A DNA stretch of 64,000 bases from Actinomycetota bacterium (GTDB taxonomy: Bacteria > Actinomycetota > Acidimicrobiia > Acidimicrobiales > Ilumatobacteraceae): the NCBI GenBank assembly GCA_016870865.1, contig VGAC01000002.1:108462-172461 (forward strand), read 5' to 3'. This document shows, in pieces, positions 1 through 8,491 of this stretch; within the stretch, counting starts at the first letter, position 1; every line of letters begins with the position of its first letter. Position numbers and translations under genes: made by a program. The notes under the pieces are model-generated. The model was not told the origin of the DNA. It was given only the letters and a program-made list of their open reading frames with translations, and did no database searches.

Positions 1-656
1 CTGGCCGTCACGAGATCGTTTGCGAACCGGTAAGAGACGATACCGAGGAAACAATGGGCGTCGGGATACGAGTCGTCGAGGAGCGTTGCACGGCCCAGAC
101 CAAGGATCGCAGTCTGCACCGCTGCATCACGCACCGACTGCTCGGCATCGCGCGCAGTGAGGGCGAGCAGCCACGACCTGTACGTCAACGCCTCGACGTT
201 GTCGGGGTCGACCTTGAGCACCTCACTGTAGATGTTGATCGCGGTGATCGGGTCGTTGAAGTTCAGTTGCCGTGCCTGGGCGAGCTTGTTCGCGGCGCTG
301 TCGGCAATACCACCCGACGCGGTTTCACCCGGCAAACGCTGGCCGCTTTGGCGCGCGACGAAAACACCGAGTCCCAGCGCGAACGCAACGACGGCAAGGG
401 CACCGGCGAGTCGTCGCGCCACCTTGCCCCCGGGCCCCACCTCGGACTTCGCGTCGGGTGCCGTCTCGGCCCCGACCTGGCCGTTTTGCTCCAGTCGTCT
501 GATGATGTCGGCCGCACGCGCGGTGTAACTGCTTCGCAGCGCCTCGTAGTCGGCGTCGTCGACGTCACCCGCCTTGCGTTCACGCTCGAGATCACGCAAC
601 GATGCGAGCAGAAAGTCACGCTGCTCTTCGAGGTTGCGGCGCTCGAGGTCGTCCAT
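1..656 (-). CDS. ccmI: CcmI-like cytochrome c maturation TPR protein (partial)
   Basis: Last visible gene of the ccm operon, transcribed leftwards and cut by the window edge, so only about 218 residues are seen. The N-terminus (from ATG at 656, 12 nt after the ccmH stop) has the charged helical region typical of CcmI, with the motif YEALRSSY. A membrane segment follows at about residues 92-110, then a TPR-like stretch containing IYSEVLKVDPDNVEAL. CcmI-type proteins present apocytochrome c to the CcmFH haem ligation complex. Position directly after ccmH supports the name. The family is poorly conserved, so the role rests on architecture and context. Confidence 0.8.
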   Translation of the reverse strand, partial: MDDLERRNLEEQRDFLLASLRDLERERKAGDVDDADYEALRSSYTARAADIIRRLEQNGQVGAETAPDAKSEVGPGGKVARRLAGALAVVAFALGLGVFVARQSGQRLPGETASGGIADSAANKLAQARQLNFNDPITAINIYSEVLKVDPDNVEALTYRSWLLALTARDAEQSVRDAAVQTAILGLGRATLLDDSYPDAHCFLGIVSYRFANDLVTA

Positions 657-667
657 CTGCCAAGCCG

Positions 668-1150
668 TCACAAGCCATCCGTCGGGTCATCGTGCTCGCG
701 CAGCGCCGCGGCGACGATGTCGGCATCGTCGGGGTTGGCCCGCGCTCGACCCTCTCGCTGCCACCTGCGGAAGACCACGACGAGACCGCCAAAACCACAG
801 ACCAAGGCGACGACGGGCAACACCCAGACGAGCGAATCGACACCTTCGGTGGGCGGCAGCAACAGGCTTCCCGGGAAACGCGACTCGATGAAGGCGACGA
901 TTTCGTTGTCACCGCGCTGGCCTGCCGCCACCTGTCGGGCGATCTCGTTGCGAATCGACTCGGCTGCCGAGGCGCGGCTGACATAGATGCTTTCGCCACT
1001 GCACGTCGGACACGCAAGGCGCTTGGAAATCGCATCAATGCGCTCCTCCTGCGTCGAGGGGCCCGACGAGCGAGTGGCACCGAACGCCAACAAGCCGACC
1101 GTCAGCACGGCCATCACCGCCCACGTCAACCCTGCTTTGAGTCTGCTCAC
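668..1150 (-). CDS. ccmH: Cytochrome c maturation protein CcmH
   Basis: A 160-residue membrane-anchored thiol oxidoreductase that keeps apocytochrome c haem-binding cysteines reduced for ligation. An N-terminal membrane segment lies at about residues 8-25. The family signature follows with the active-site motif CPTC in LACPTCSGESI, then the IRNEIARQVAAGQ helix region and a second membrane helix near residue 110. The start is GTG at 1150, overlapping the ccmG stop (GTGA), so the two genes are translationally coupled. Length is that of a single-domain CcmH; the TPR part is the separate following gene. Confidence 0.93.
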   Translation of the reverse strand: MSRLKAGLTWAVMAVLTVGLLAFGATRSSGPSTQEERIDAISKRLACPTCSGESIYVSRASAAESIRNEIARQVAAGQRGDNEIVAFIESRFPGSLLLPPTEGVDSLVWVLPVVALVCGFGGLVVVFRRWQREGRARANPDDADIVAAALREHDDPTDGL

Positions 1151-1704
1151 GACCCTGAGCCACTCATCATCGCCCGCATCGAGTCGATGCGGCCCGACAG
1201 AAACGAATTGGTGACCTCGCCCACAACGCGCATCCGCACGAAACCCGACGGGTCGATGACCCAGGTTTCTGGCACCTTGGCGACGCCGAATGCAACTGCA
1301 ATCGTGCCGTCGGGGTCGCGGACCTTGTCCCAGTCGCCACCTTTTTCAGCGAAAAAAGCCGAGACGGCTTCGTCGGTGTCGTCGTTTATAACGCTGAAGA
1401 GTTCCGCTCCATCCCCGAGGCCCGCCTGCTCGTCGGCAAAGGCGACGAGTTCGGGATGCTCGTTGCGACACGGCACGCAGGTCGAGTTGAAGAAGTTCAG
1501 CACGACCCACGAACCCTTGCGTCGGGAGAGGTCGAAGTCGCCTTCGCCGACGAGCGTCGAGCGCACCGACGGTGCCGGATTGCCTATCAACGGCGACGCC
1601 ACGTCGGCCTCCTCGCGGGGCTTGGAAACCGCGAGCACGACGAAGAACGCGACCAACACCAACCCCACCACGGGTGAGAGCCGGCGTGACAAGCGCGGTC
1701 TCAC
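1147..1704 (-). CDS. ccmG: Thioredoxin-like CcmG/DsbE protein
   Basis: A periplasm-facing thiol-disulfide protein of about 185 residues. A hydrophobic anchor (VVGLVLVAFFVVLAV) is followed by a redoxin fold with the active site CVPC in NFFNSTCVPCRNEHP and the cis-Pro region KVPETWVID. It passes electrons to apocytochrome c or CcmH. I chose GTG at 1704 because it overlaps the ccmF stop by 4 nt (GTGA) as elsewhere in this operon. A longer frame to 1827 exists but would read deep into ccmF and has no homologous sequence. Confidence 0.92.
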   Translation of the reverse strand: MRPRLSRRLSPVVGLVLVAFFVVLAVSKPREEADVASPLIGNPAPSVRSTLVGEGDFDLSRRKGSWVVLNFFNSTCVPCRNEHPELVAFADEQAGLGDGAELFSVINDDTDEAVSAFFAEKGGDWDKVRDPDGTIAVAFGVAKVPETWVIDPSGFVRMRVVGEVTNSFLSGRIDSMRAMMSGSGS

Positions 1705-3695
1705 GTAGTGACCCGCTCGTGGGCCGGCACGGGCGCCGACGTCGGGTCGGTTGGTCGCCGACGACGCCCCGGGAAGGCCGCGAGAACAGTGCCGAGGGCC
1801 ATCAGCCCACCGCCGATCCAGAGCCACATGATGAGCGGCTTGACGAACACCTTGACCCGGGCCTCACCCGAATCTTTCTTTACCGGGGGTTCGAGGGTGA
1901 GATAGATGTCGTAGCGCCACGTGGTCTTCACCGATGGCGTGCCGACGTTCATTCCCATGTTGAGAAACTTCGTGATTGCCGGTGCGTAGGCCTGACCCCC
2001 GTCGATTGACACGAGTGCCTTGATCGCCGTGCTGCGATCGTCCTTTTCCTCGCTGAAGCCGACGAGCTCGAAGGTGTGGCCGGCGAACGACGCGGGGACA
2101 CCTTCCGACAGACGCAGTTCCTGCGAGCGTGTGTAGGCATTTGACGCCGAAAGCGCAACCGCGATGAGAATGACGCCCAGATGCACGATCATGCCCCCGT
2201 TGGCACGACCGACGAAACCACGCCAACCCTGGCGTCGCGTTGCGAGAACCACCTGTCGCAAGGCTGCTCCACCCGAAAAGCCACCCAGGGTGAAGGCCAG
2301 CAACGAGGCCAGGCCGTGGGCACCTGCAAGGAGGCCCACGACCAAAGCAGCGATGCCACACCACGCAGGCCAGAACAAACGGTCGCGCAAGAGTTCCGTG
2401 GACGCCTTGCGCCACGGCAGCACGGGGGCGATGCACATGAGCGCCAGCATCGCGATGCCGATCGGTGCCGACAAGCGGTCGAAGAACGGTTCGGCGACCG
2501 AAATCTGCCGGTCCTGGAGGGCCTCGATGATGAGCGGAAAGACCGTGCCGAGAAGCACGACGAAGGCAAACACGGTAAAGAGCACGTTGTTGGCCAGGAA
2601 CGCACCTTCCCGCGACACGGGTGAGTCGATCGAGCCGGGGGAACGCAGTTGGTCGCCACGCCACCCGATGAGAACGAGCGAGACCAGGACGACGAGACCG
2701 AAGAAGACCAGTAGGTACGTCCCGATGTCGCTTTCACTGAAGGCATGCACGCTGTTCAACACCCCGGACCGTGTGAGGAACGTGCCGAGAATGGTGAGGC
2801 TGAACGTGGAGAGCAACAACGAGAGGTTCCACACCCGCAACATTCCCCGACGCTCTTGCACGAGCACCGAATGGATGTAGGCGGTGCCCGTCAGCCACGG
2901 TAAGAGGCTTGCGTTTTCGACGGGATCCCAGGCCCACACCCCCGACCAACCGAGCACCTCGTAGCTCCACCAGCCACCGAGGATGATGCCGACCGTGAGA
3001 AAGCCCCAGGCGAAGAGAGTCCAGCGACGCGTCTCGATGAGCCAACCTTCGCCGACACGGCCCGTCACCAACGCCGCGATTGCAAATGCGAACGGCACGG
3101 TGAAGCCGACGTAACCGAGGTACAGGATCGGCGGATGGAACAGCACCAGGATGTGGTTCTGCAACAGCGGGTTCGGGCCCGGCCCGTCGTTGACACCCGG
3201 CGCCCCCGCGGCGAACGGGTTGGCCGGCCCGAAGCTGAGGACGAAAAAGAACACCAACACGATGCAGATGACAGCGATCGCCCAGGAAATCAATTCATCG
3301 TCCAGACGCCTGCGGTAACGCCAGGCGACGAGTGCCGCCGACAGGGCGAGCGCAAAGATCCACAGGAGAATCGAACCTTCGAGCGCGCTCCACACCGCGG
3401 TGAAGTTGTAGAGAGCCGGGGTCGAGCGTGAACCGTGGTCCTGCACGTATTGCAGGGAGAAATCACGGGTGACCATCGCCCACTCCATCGCAACGATGGC
3501 TCCGAACGATGCCAGGAAAGCGAGTCCGACGAAGCGCGGGACCAGCCGCGACGTGCGTACCGCCTCGCCGCGCGAGGATTCACGCGCGGCGGTGATCGCG
3601 GCGAGCGCACCAAAGGCTGCGGCAACCACCCCCACGAGAAGGGCACCGCGGCCGACGGGGCCCGCGATGCCGCTAGCCCACACGACTGCAGGCAT
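1701..3695 (-). CDS. ccmF: Haem lyase CcmF
   Basis: A 664-residue polytopic membrane protein forming the core of the System I cytochrome c haem lyase. The tryptophan-rich WWD haem-handling domain is visible as GVWAWDPVENASLLPW, with histidines in the flanking helices (for example AYIHSVLVQERRG), among at least 13 hydrophobic segments. The ATG at 3695 lies inside the end of ccmE (23-nt overlap). Length matches the family (about 650). It works with CcmH/CcmI and receives haem from CcmE. Confidence 0.95.
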   Translation of the reverse strand: MPAVVWASGIAGPVGRGALLVGVVAAAFGALAAITAARESSRGEAVRTSRLVPRFVGLAFLASFGAIVAMEWAMVTRDFSLQYVQDHGSRSTPALYNFTAVWSALEGSILLWIFALALSAALVAWRYRRRLDDELISWAIAVICIVLVFFFVLSFGPANPFAAGAPGVNDGPGPNPLLQNHILVLFHPPILYLGYVGFTVPFAFAIAALVTGRVGEGWLIETRRWTLFAWGFLTVGIILGGWWSYEVLGWSGVWAWDPVENASLLPWLTGTAYIHSVLVQERRGMLRVWNLSLLLSTFSLTILGTFLTRSGVLNSVHAFSESDIGTYLLVFFGLVVLVSLVLIGWRGDQLRSPGSIDSPVSREGAFLANNVLFTVFAFVVLLGTVFPLIIEALQDRQISVAEPFFDRLSAPIGIAMLALMCIAPVLPWRKASTELLRDRLFWPAWCGIAALVVGLLAGAHGLASLLAFTLGGFSGGAALRQVVLATRRQGWRGFVGRANGGMIVHLGVILIAVALSASNAYTRSQELRLSEGVPASFAGHTFELVGFSEEKDDRSTAIKALVSIDGGQAYAPAITKFLNMGMNVGTPSVKTTWRYDIYLTLEPPVKKDSGEARVKVFVKPLIMWLWIGGGLMALGTVLAAFPGRRRRPTDPTSAPVPAHERVTT

Positions 3696-4167
3696 CGGCA
3701 GCAGCCTCAGCCTCGTCCATTCGGTCCTCGTTCTTCGCGACGTAGGTGTTCGAGTGCTTCACCTCGATGCGATCGCTGAGAAAGACGTCATTGACGAGGC
3801 GGCCGTGCGCGACGACGGGAATGCACTCCTGGAAAATACCGCCGGGGTCACCGTCGTAGCGAACGTCGAGATTTTTCGCGTTGAACGAAATGAGAAACGT
3901 CGTCGTACCGGCGGCCTGTTTGATGCTGCCCTGCTCGACCGTGCCCTGCACACGCAGTCGGCGATCAGCCTCGCAGCCGTCACGCTCACCGACCTCGTCG
4001 ACGTTGCAGTAGTAGTCGATCGCCGACGAGAGGAACTGCGTCACGACGACTCCACCGGCCACGATGACCGCAGCAAGGATTCCGATCGACACCCAGCGTC
4101 GCCGCGCGGTACTCGAACGCACGGGTGGCGCGGCGCCAACACCGGGTTCGCGTGGACTCAGGTCCAC
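3673..4167 (-). CDS. ccmE: Haem chaperone CcmE
   Basis: A 164-residue haem chaperone: an N-terminal membrane anchor (about residues 27-46), an OB-fold (RLRVQGTVEQGSI), and the haem-attachment motif H-x3-Y as KHSNTY near residue 140. A short flexible tail follows. Start is GTG at 4167, overlapping the end of ccmD by 10 nt. Two extra cysteines (YYCNVDEVG and GCEADRR) sit between the anchor and the OB-fold; classical proteobacterial CcmE lacks them, so they may form a disulfide. Confidence 0.92.
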   Translation of the reverse strand: MDLSPREPGVGAAPPVRSSTARRRWVSIGILAAVIVAGGVVVTQFLSSAIDYYCNVDEVGERDGCEADRRLRVQGTVEQGSIKQAAGTTTFLISFNAKNLDVRYDGDPGGIFQECIPVVAHGRLVNDVFLSDRIEVKHSNTYVAKNEDRMDEAEAAADACSRVG

Positions 4168-4292
4168 GGCTTGTCGCTCTTTTCGACCAGGGGATCAAGC
4201 TGGCGGGCGCGTCGTGCGTTGCGCCACGCGTAGAACGCGATCGGGAGGAAGGAAAGCACCCAACTGATGACGATGAAATCGGCGTGCTTCAC
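4158..4292 (-). CDS. ccmD: Small CcmD-like haem exporter subunit
   Basis: A 44-residue protein with one N-terminal membrane helix (DFIVISWVLSFLPIAFYAW) and a basic/polar tail, the architecture of CcmD, which helps release holo-CcmE from CcmABC. It starts at GTG 4292 in a GTGA overlap with the ccmC stop and ends inside the start of ccmE. The position between ccmC and ccmE is the classical one. It is too short for length-filtered gene calls; context is the main evidence. Confidence 0.82.
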   Translation of the reverse strand: MKHADFIVISWVLSFLPIAFYAWRNARRARQLDPLVEKSDKPWT

Positions 4293-5041
4293 GTTGGCAC
4301 CCCTTCTGCGTGTCGCGCCGCCAACGCGGCGTCGATACCGCGCATCTCCACCGCGTCGACGAGTGCCAGGACGCGATTGCGGTGCAGAACCAGCCAGGCA
4401 AAAATAACCGTGAACACCGCGACACCAAAGACGAGGGAGAACAGCATCAGACCATCCATCCTTACGTCGCCGTTCGGCCGCAACACCGTCGCCTCTTGGT
4501 GCAGCGAGCGCCACAACAAGACGCTGAAGTGAACGAGCGGAATCTCGATCACGGCAAAAAGCGCGACGATCGCGGATCGCTTGGCGCGCTGTTGCTGTGT
4601 GCCACCGAGTCCGCGCACCGCGAGATACCCCACGTACGTCACGAAGAGAAATACCGTCGTGGTGAGACGCGGGTCCCAGTCCCAGTACGTACCCCACGAC
4701 AGACGACCCCAGAGGCTGCCCGTCACGAGTGTCAAACCCATGAAGATCACACCCACCTCGGCCGATGCGCCGGCGAGTCGGTCGAGGTTCAGCGAATGCT
4801 TCTTGCCGCGCAGGTAGCCGGCTGAACACACCGCGGTGAACACGAAGGCGAGGTAGGCAACCCAGGCCGTGGGTACATGGACGTACATGATGCGAACGCT
4901 GCTCCCCTGGACGACGTCCTCAGCGGTGAAGAACAGACCAAGGAGCGCAAGAACGACCGATCCAAGAATGGCGATCAGGCCGAGGTTGCGCGTCGTGGCC
5001 GTGCGTGTCGGAGGGGGGACGCTCGTCTGTGCATTTGACAT
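4289..5041 (-). CDS. ccmC: Haem exporter permease CcmC
   Basis: About 250 residues, six membrane helices. The WWD-type haem-binding motif reads WGTYWDWDPRLTT, with the flanking histidine region YVHVPTAW and the later IPLVHFSVLLW. CcmC attaches haem to CcmE. I place the start at ATG 5041 (MSNAQTS), 12 nt after the ccmB stop; an upstream in-frame extension to 5140 overlaps ccmB and carries no homology. The stop overlaps the ccmD start. Confidence 0.95.
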   Translation of the reverse strand: MSNAQTSVPPPTRTATTRNLGLIAILGSVVLALLGLFFTAEDVVQGSSVRIMYVHVPTAWVAYLAFVFTAVCSAGYLRGKKHSLNLDRLAGASAEVGVIFMGLTLVTGSLWGRLSWGTYWDWDPRLTTTVFLFVTYVGYLAVRGLGGTQQQRAKRSAIVALFAVIEIPLVHFSVLLWRSLHQEATVLRPNGDVRMDGLMLFSLVFGVAVFTVIFAWLVLHRNRVLALVDAVEMRGIDAALAARHAEGVPT

Positions 5042-5052
5042 ATCGAAGTTGG

Positions 5053-5745
5053 CTACTCGTCGGTAAGGGGGCCGAACCCCAGTGTTCCACCAAACAGGAA
5101 GATCGCGCCAAACACAGCCAGAAGACCGACCCACGGCCAACCCTCGGCGGCTCGCGCACCATCGGACCCGAACGCTGACTCCGTCGCTCTCGTGGCTCCG
5201 ATCAAGACCGGTGCCAGCGCGGGCAGCAGCAACAGCGGCAACAGCGTCTCGCGACCGCGATCGGCGACGCTGAGTCCACCGTAAACCGCAGCGAGCGCGG
5301 CGATACCGAGAGACCCGAGAATGCAGGTTGTGACCAGCAGCACAGCACCGTGACGGTCGACATTCACCCTGTACAAGATCAGGGCGAGTGCAGCGAGCAC
5401 GGCCTCACACACGACCAACTGCACGACCAGTGCGGCAACCTTGCCTAGGTAGACACCCTGGGACGGCACACCCGCGAGTCGCAGGGCGTCGATGGCAGAG
5501 TCGGCCGACTCGACGGCGAATGATCGCTGCACGACCACGAGCGACGCGAATAGCGTCGCCATCCACACGAGGCCGGGAGCCACCCGTTGGAGGATGCCGT
5601 CGTTGTCGAGTGCGAATGCAAAGAGCACCATCACGATCGCAGCAAAAGGAAGCACCTGGTTCGTCATCACGCGACTGCGCCATTCGATGCGCAGATCCTT
5701 CGACGCAACGGCACGGGCGACACCGACGATTCGCGATGCGCTCAT
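5053..5745 (-). CDS. ccmB: Haem exporter ABC permease CcmB
   Basis: A 230-residue CcmB permease with six hydrophobic segments. The conserved N-terminus KDLRIEWRSRVMTNQVLPF and the LLLLPALAPVLIGATRA segment are recognisable. It is the membrane partner of CcmA in the CcmABCD complex that releases holo-CcmE. ATG at 5745 overlaps the ccmA stop (ATGA), so expression is coupled. Confidence 0.94.
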   Translation of the reverse strand: MSASRIVGVARAVASKDLRIEWRSRVMTNQVLPFAAIVMVLFAFALDNDGILQRVAPGLVWMATLFASLVVVQRSFAVESADSAIDALRLAGVPSQGVYLGKVAALVVQLVVCEAVLAALALILYRVNVDRHGAVLLVTTCILGSLGIAALAAVYGGLSVADRGRETLLPLLLLPALAPVLIGATRATESAFGSDGARAAEGWPWVGLLAVFGAIFLFGGTLGFGPLTDE

Positions 5746-6401
5746 GAGTGTCCGCCCGATTCTACGATGCGACCACCCACGACCTCGATCCGACGTGTCG
5801 CAAGCGAAGCCGAGCGTTCGAGTTCGTGCGACGCGACCACGACCGTCGCACCGGCTGCGACCGCATCGCGCAACAACGTGTCGATTTCGTCACGACCTGG
5901 TGCGTCGAGACCCGCGTGAGGTTCATCGAGCAACCACAGCGTCGCCCTGCGCACCGCCATGACGGCGAGCGCCGTGCGGCGTTTTTGTCCTGCGGAGAGT
6001 CGACCCACCTGGGTCGACAGCAATCGTTCACTCAGGCCCATTCGATGCGCTGCCGCCGCGACCTCCGTGCGGCTCGCCCCGACGACGTCGCTCCAGAACG
6101 AAAGGTTCTCGCCCGCAGTGAGGTCGGCGTACAAACCGTTTGCGTGCCCGAGGAAACCCACGTTCGCACGTACGGCGGCACGATTGCTGCCGACGTCGTG
6201 GCCCATCACGCGCGCCGTGCCGCGTGCCAGAGGCACGAGACCCGCACACAAACGCAACAACGTCGTCTTGCCCGCACCGTTCGCGCCCTGCACCACGACC
6301 AGCTCGCCGCGTTCGATGGTAAGCGTTGCTTCGGCGAGGGCCGGAAACGAGCCGAGCAGAACGACCGCGTCACGCACATCGACGACGGATGTCTCGCTCA
6401 C
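5742..6401 (-). CDS. ccmA: Haem exporter ATP-binding protein CcmA
   Basis: ABC ATPase of the CcmABCD complex, about 219 residues from GTG 6401. Walker A is GANGAGKTT; the signature is LSAGQKRRTALA, the CcmA-specific variant of LSGGQ; Walker B is LWLLDEPHAGLD; the switch region is VVVASHE. This is the first gene of the minus-strand ccm operon. The frame is open upstream to 6518, but that stretch is low-homology and would run into the divergent sortase remnant, so the short start is preferred. Confidence 0.92.
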   Translation of the reverse strand: MSETSVVDVRDAVVLLGSFPALAEATLTIERGELVVVQGANGAGKTTLLRLCAGLVPLARGTARVMGHDVGSNRAAVRANVGFLGHANGLYADLTAGENLSFWSDVVGASRTEVAAAAHRMGLSERLLSTQVGRLSAGQKRRTALAVMAVRRATLWLLDEPHAGLDAPGRDEIDTLLRDAVAAGATVVVASHELERSASLATRRIEVVGGRIVESGGHS

Positions 6402-6453
6402 CAGTGAGACGCTACAGACCCAACGCCGCGGGAACCCACCAACGTCTTTTGCC

Positions 6454-6801
6454 ATGGTGGAACACGTGCGCCGACGTGTCGATGCCATTCTCGGCATCGT
6501 TGGCCGCACCTTCATCACCGCGGGACTGTTGCTCCCCGGCTTCGTCGCCTACCAACTGTGGGGCACCGGACTCGAGCAAAGCCGCGCCCAGAGCGGCCTG
6601 CGCGACGAGTTCACGACACTGATTGCTCTTCCCCCGACTCCGACCACGCCGTAGCGACCCAACTCGGCCCTCGCGTTGCTCGAGATCCCTTCGGCCAGCG
6701 TCGCACGTTTGGTGTCGTGGGCAGCGGCTGCCGTGCCATTTTTCGTCGCTTTGTTCTACCGGTACCACTTCATCAACATGCTGCTGCCCGAGAGCACCTG
6801 A
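6454..6801 (+). pseudogene. Class E sortase remnant, catalytic core deleted
   Basis: Reading from ATG 6454 gives a 66-residue frame with the N-terminal membrane anchor of class E sortases (GRTFITAGLLLPGFVAYQLW, then GTGLEQSRAQ and a Pro/Thr linker), ending at TAG 6652. In the same frame after the stop come the first strand of a sortase barrel (ALALLEIPSASVARLV) and then, directly, the C-terminal membrane helix and tail (FFVALFYRYHFINMLLPEST, stop at 6799). The about 130 residues that should carry the catalytic His, Cys (TLTTC-type) and Arg are absent. So an in-frame internal deletion plus a nonsense codon have destroyed the gene. Family assignment is from memory of sortase E sequences. Confidence 0.72.
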
Positions 6802-6811
6802 ATTGCAGACT

Positions 6812-7591
6812 TCAGCGGCCGTTGAAGCGTGGCGGTCGCTTCTCCAAGAAGGCCTTCGGGCCCTCCAGGGCGTCTTCGCTGGCCCATGCCTGCGCGCGCA
6901 GTTCGTCGAAGCGCGCATCGACGACGAGGCGCTCGGCAACGGCTTCCAGACCACGCTTGTGGGCCCGGATCGTGATCGGTGCGAGCGCGGCAAGTTCCTC
7001 GGCCCACTCGAGGGCATCGGCGAGACCACCCAGACGGTGCACGCCTCCGTATGCGAACAACTGCTCGGCCGAGTACACACCGGTGCCAAGCAGCATGTGT
7101 CGCGCCACGCCCCAACCGAACTCGTGGCTTGCACGTTCGATCGTCCATTGGTCGACCGCGAGGCCCAGTTTTGCGGCGGGAATTCCGAAACGACTGGTGG
7201 CACTCGCCATCCGCAGATCACAAGCGAGAGCCAGCTGCGTACCCGCACCCATCGCCGGCCCGTCGACTGCGGCAACAGTGATGCACGGCAGCGTCGTGAA
7301 GCCACGCAACGCCGCATCGAGGGCATCGGCGAAGTCGTCACCCTCGACACCCGTCAGGTCGGCCCCCGAGCAGAACGCCGGCGGCTCACCCGTCAAGACG
7401 ACCACCCGCGCCTCACCCTCGACTGCACGTTGGTGGGACACGATCGTTCTCAGAGTCTCGAGATCCACGGCATTTCGTCTGTGTGGACGTCGAATCGTGA
7501 TCACCGCAACGTGCGGGCCCTGCCAATCGAGGGTGACCGGACCACCACCGACTCCGCTGGCACCTTTTTCCGCGTTCAGCCCTACCATCAA
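6812..7591 (-). CDS. Enoyl-CoA hydratase/isomerase family protein
   Basis: A 259-residue crotonase-fold protein. Oxyanion-hole segments are AFCSGADLTG and VDGPAMGAGTQLALACD, and the C-terminus ALEGPKAFLEKRPPRF is a common actinobacterial EchA ending. The two glutamates used for hydration in crotonase appear to be replaced (Q in GAGTQLAL, Ala in GIPAAKLG), so hydratase activity is doubtful; isomerase, thioesterase or another crotonase chemistry is possible. It is divergent from the small membrane protein at 7601 with only about 9 nt between starts. Substrate unknown. Confidence 0.88.
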   Translation of the reverse strand: MMVGLNAEKGASGVGGGPVTLDWQGPHVAVITIRRPHRRNAVDLETLRTIVSHQRAVEGEARVVVLTGEPPAFCSGADLTGVEGDDFADALDAALRGFTTLPCITVAAVDGPAMGAGTQLALACDLRMASATSRFGIPAAKLGLAVDQWTIERASHEFGWGVARHMLLGTGVYSAEQLFAYGGVHRLGGLADALEWAEELAALAPITIRAHKRGLEAVAERLVVDARFDELRAQAWASEDALEGPKAFLEKRPPRFNGR

Positions 7592-7600
7592 TGAGACTGT

Positions 7601-7894
7601 ATGGCTTCCGGGAACCTCCCCCCCTCTTCACCGGTTGACCCGGTTCGCGAGCGTCGCGCGCAGGTGGCCAAGTACACCCTCCTCGCCAATCGCGTCGGCT
7701 ACCTGCTCTACGCGGGGACCATCGCCTGTTTCGTCTTCGCTTTCGCCTTGGGTTTCAACCCGACGATGGTGGGCATCATGACCTTCGGTCTCGTCGCCGG
7801 GTCCATTCTTCTGGCACCTTCGATCGTGCTCGGCTACGCCGTGAAAGCCGCCGAACGCGAAGACCGCGAACGCGAACAGGCGGCCGGCAGATGA
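7601..7894 (+). CDS. Small two-helix membrane protein
   Basis: A 97-residue protein: polar N-terminus, two hydrophobic helices (about residues 34-53 and 58-78), and a charged Glu/Arg-rich tail. I do not recognise a named family. Its stop codon overlaps the start of the TetR gene (ATGA), so the two are cotranscribed and probably coupled; many actinobacterial TetR genes have such a small membrane neighbour. No function is suggested. Confidence 0.8.
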   Translation: MASGNLPPSSPVDPVRERRAQVAKYTLLANRVGYLLYAGTIACFVFAFALGFNPTMVGIMTFGLVAGSILLAPSIVLGYAVKAAEREDREREQAAGR

Positions 7895-8490
7895 GCATGA
7901 CATCCGCCCGACTCACCGCAAGTGAGCGGCGCGAGCAGCTCCTCGGCGTGGCCTTGAAGGTGTTCGCGCGGAACGGCTTCCACCACTCGTCAATGAACGA
8001 CGTCGCCGATGCGGCGGGTGTCACCAAGCCGGTGCTGTACCAACACTTCGACTCCAAGCGCGCGCTGTTCGCCGCCGTGCTCGAAGCGGTCGGTGAAAAA
8101 ATGATCGGTGTGATCCGCGCCGCGACGCAGGGTGCTGCATCAGGTCGCGAAAAGACCACGGCAGGAATGGTTGCCTACTTCCAATGGGTGATGGACGACC
8201 CCCACGCCTTCATGCTGCTGTTCGGCAGTGGCACCCGTCGTGACGAAGAGTTCGCCGCAGTTTCCGCGCGCATCGAAAAGACCACCGCCGAAATGATCGC
8301 TCCACTCATCGACGCCGACGTCGATGCCGTACAACAGCGCGTAATTGCCCACGCCCTCATCGGCATGAGCGAGGGTGCGTCACGCCACCTCATCCAGCGT
8401 GGAACGAAGTTCGACCCACGCGCCATCGGTGAGGAACTCGCCGCTCTCGCCTGGGCCGGCCTGCGTTCCATCGGCCGCAAGCCGTCTTGA
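7891..8490 (+). CDS. TetR family transcriptional regulator
   Basis: A 199-residue one-domain-plus-HTH repressor. The N-terminal helix-turn-helix is clear (FHHSSMNDVADAAGVTKPVLYQHFDSK written in parts: MNDVADAAGV, then KPVLYQHFDSK). The C-terminal helical ligand domain is of the AcrR type seen in actinobacterial fatty-acid or xenobiotic regulators. Start is ATG 7891 in an ATGA overlap, or ATG 7897 two codons later. Ligand unknown. It is convergent with lhr, leaving one base between the genes. Confidence 0.92.
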   Translation: MSMTSARLTASERREQLLGVALKVFARNGFHHSSMNDVADAAGVTKPVLYQHFDSKRALFAAVLEAVGEKMIGVIRAATQGAASGREKTTAGMVAYFQWVMDDPHAFMLLFGSGTRRDEEFAAVSARIEKTTAEMIAPLIDADVDAVQQRVIAHALIGMSEGASRHLIQRGTKFDPRAIGEELAALAWAGLRSIGRKPS

Positions 8491-8491
8491 T

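Noticed and set aside
54..1708. Overlapping long plus-strand frames at the left edge
   Set aside because: Antisense to ccmI, ccmH and ccmG, with no homologous patterns; a result of high GC.
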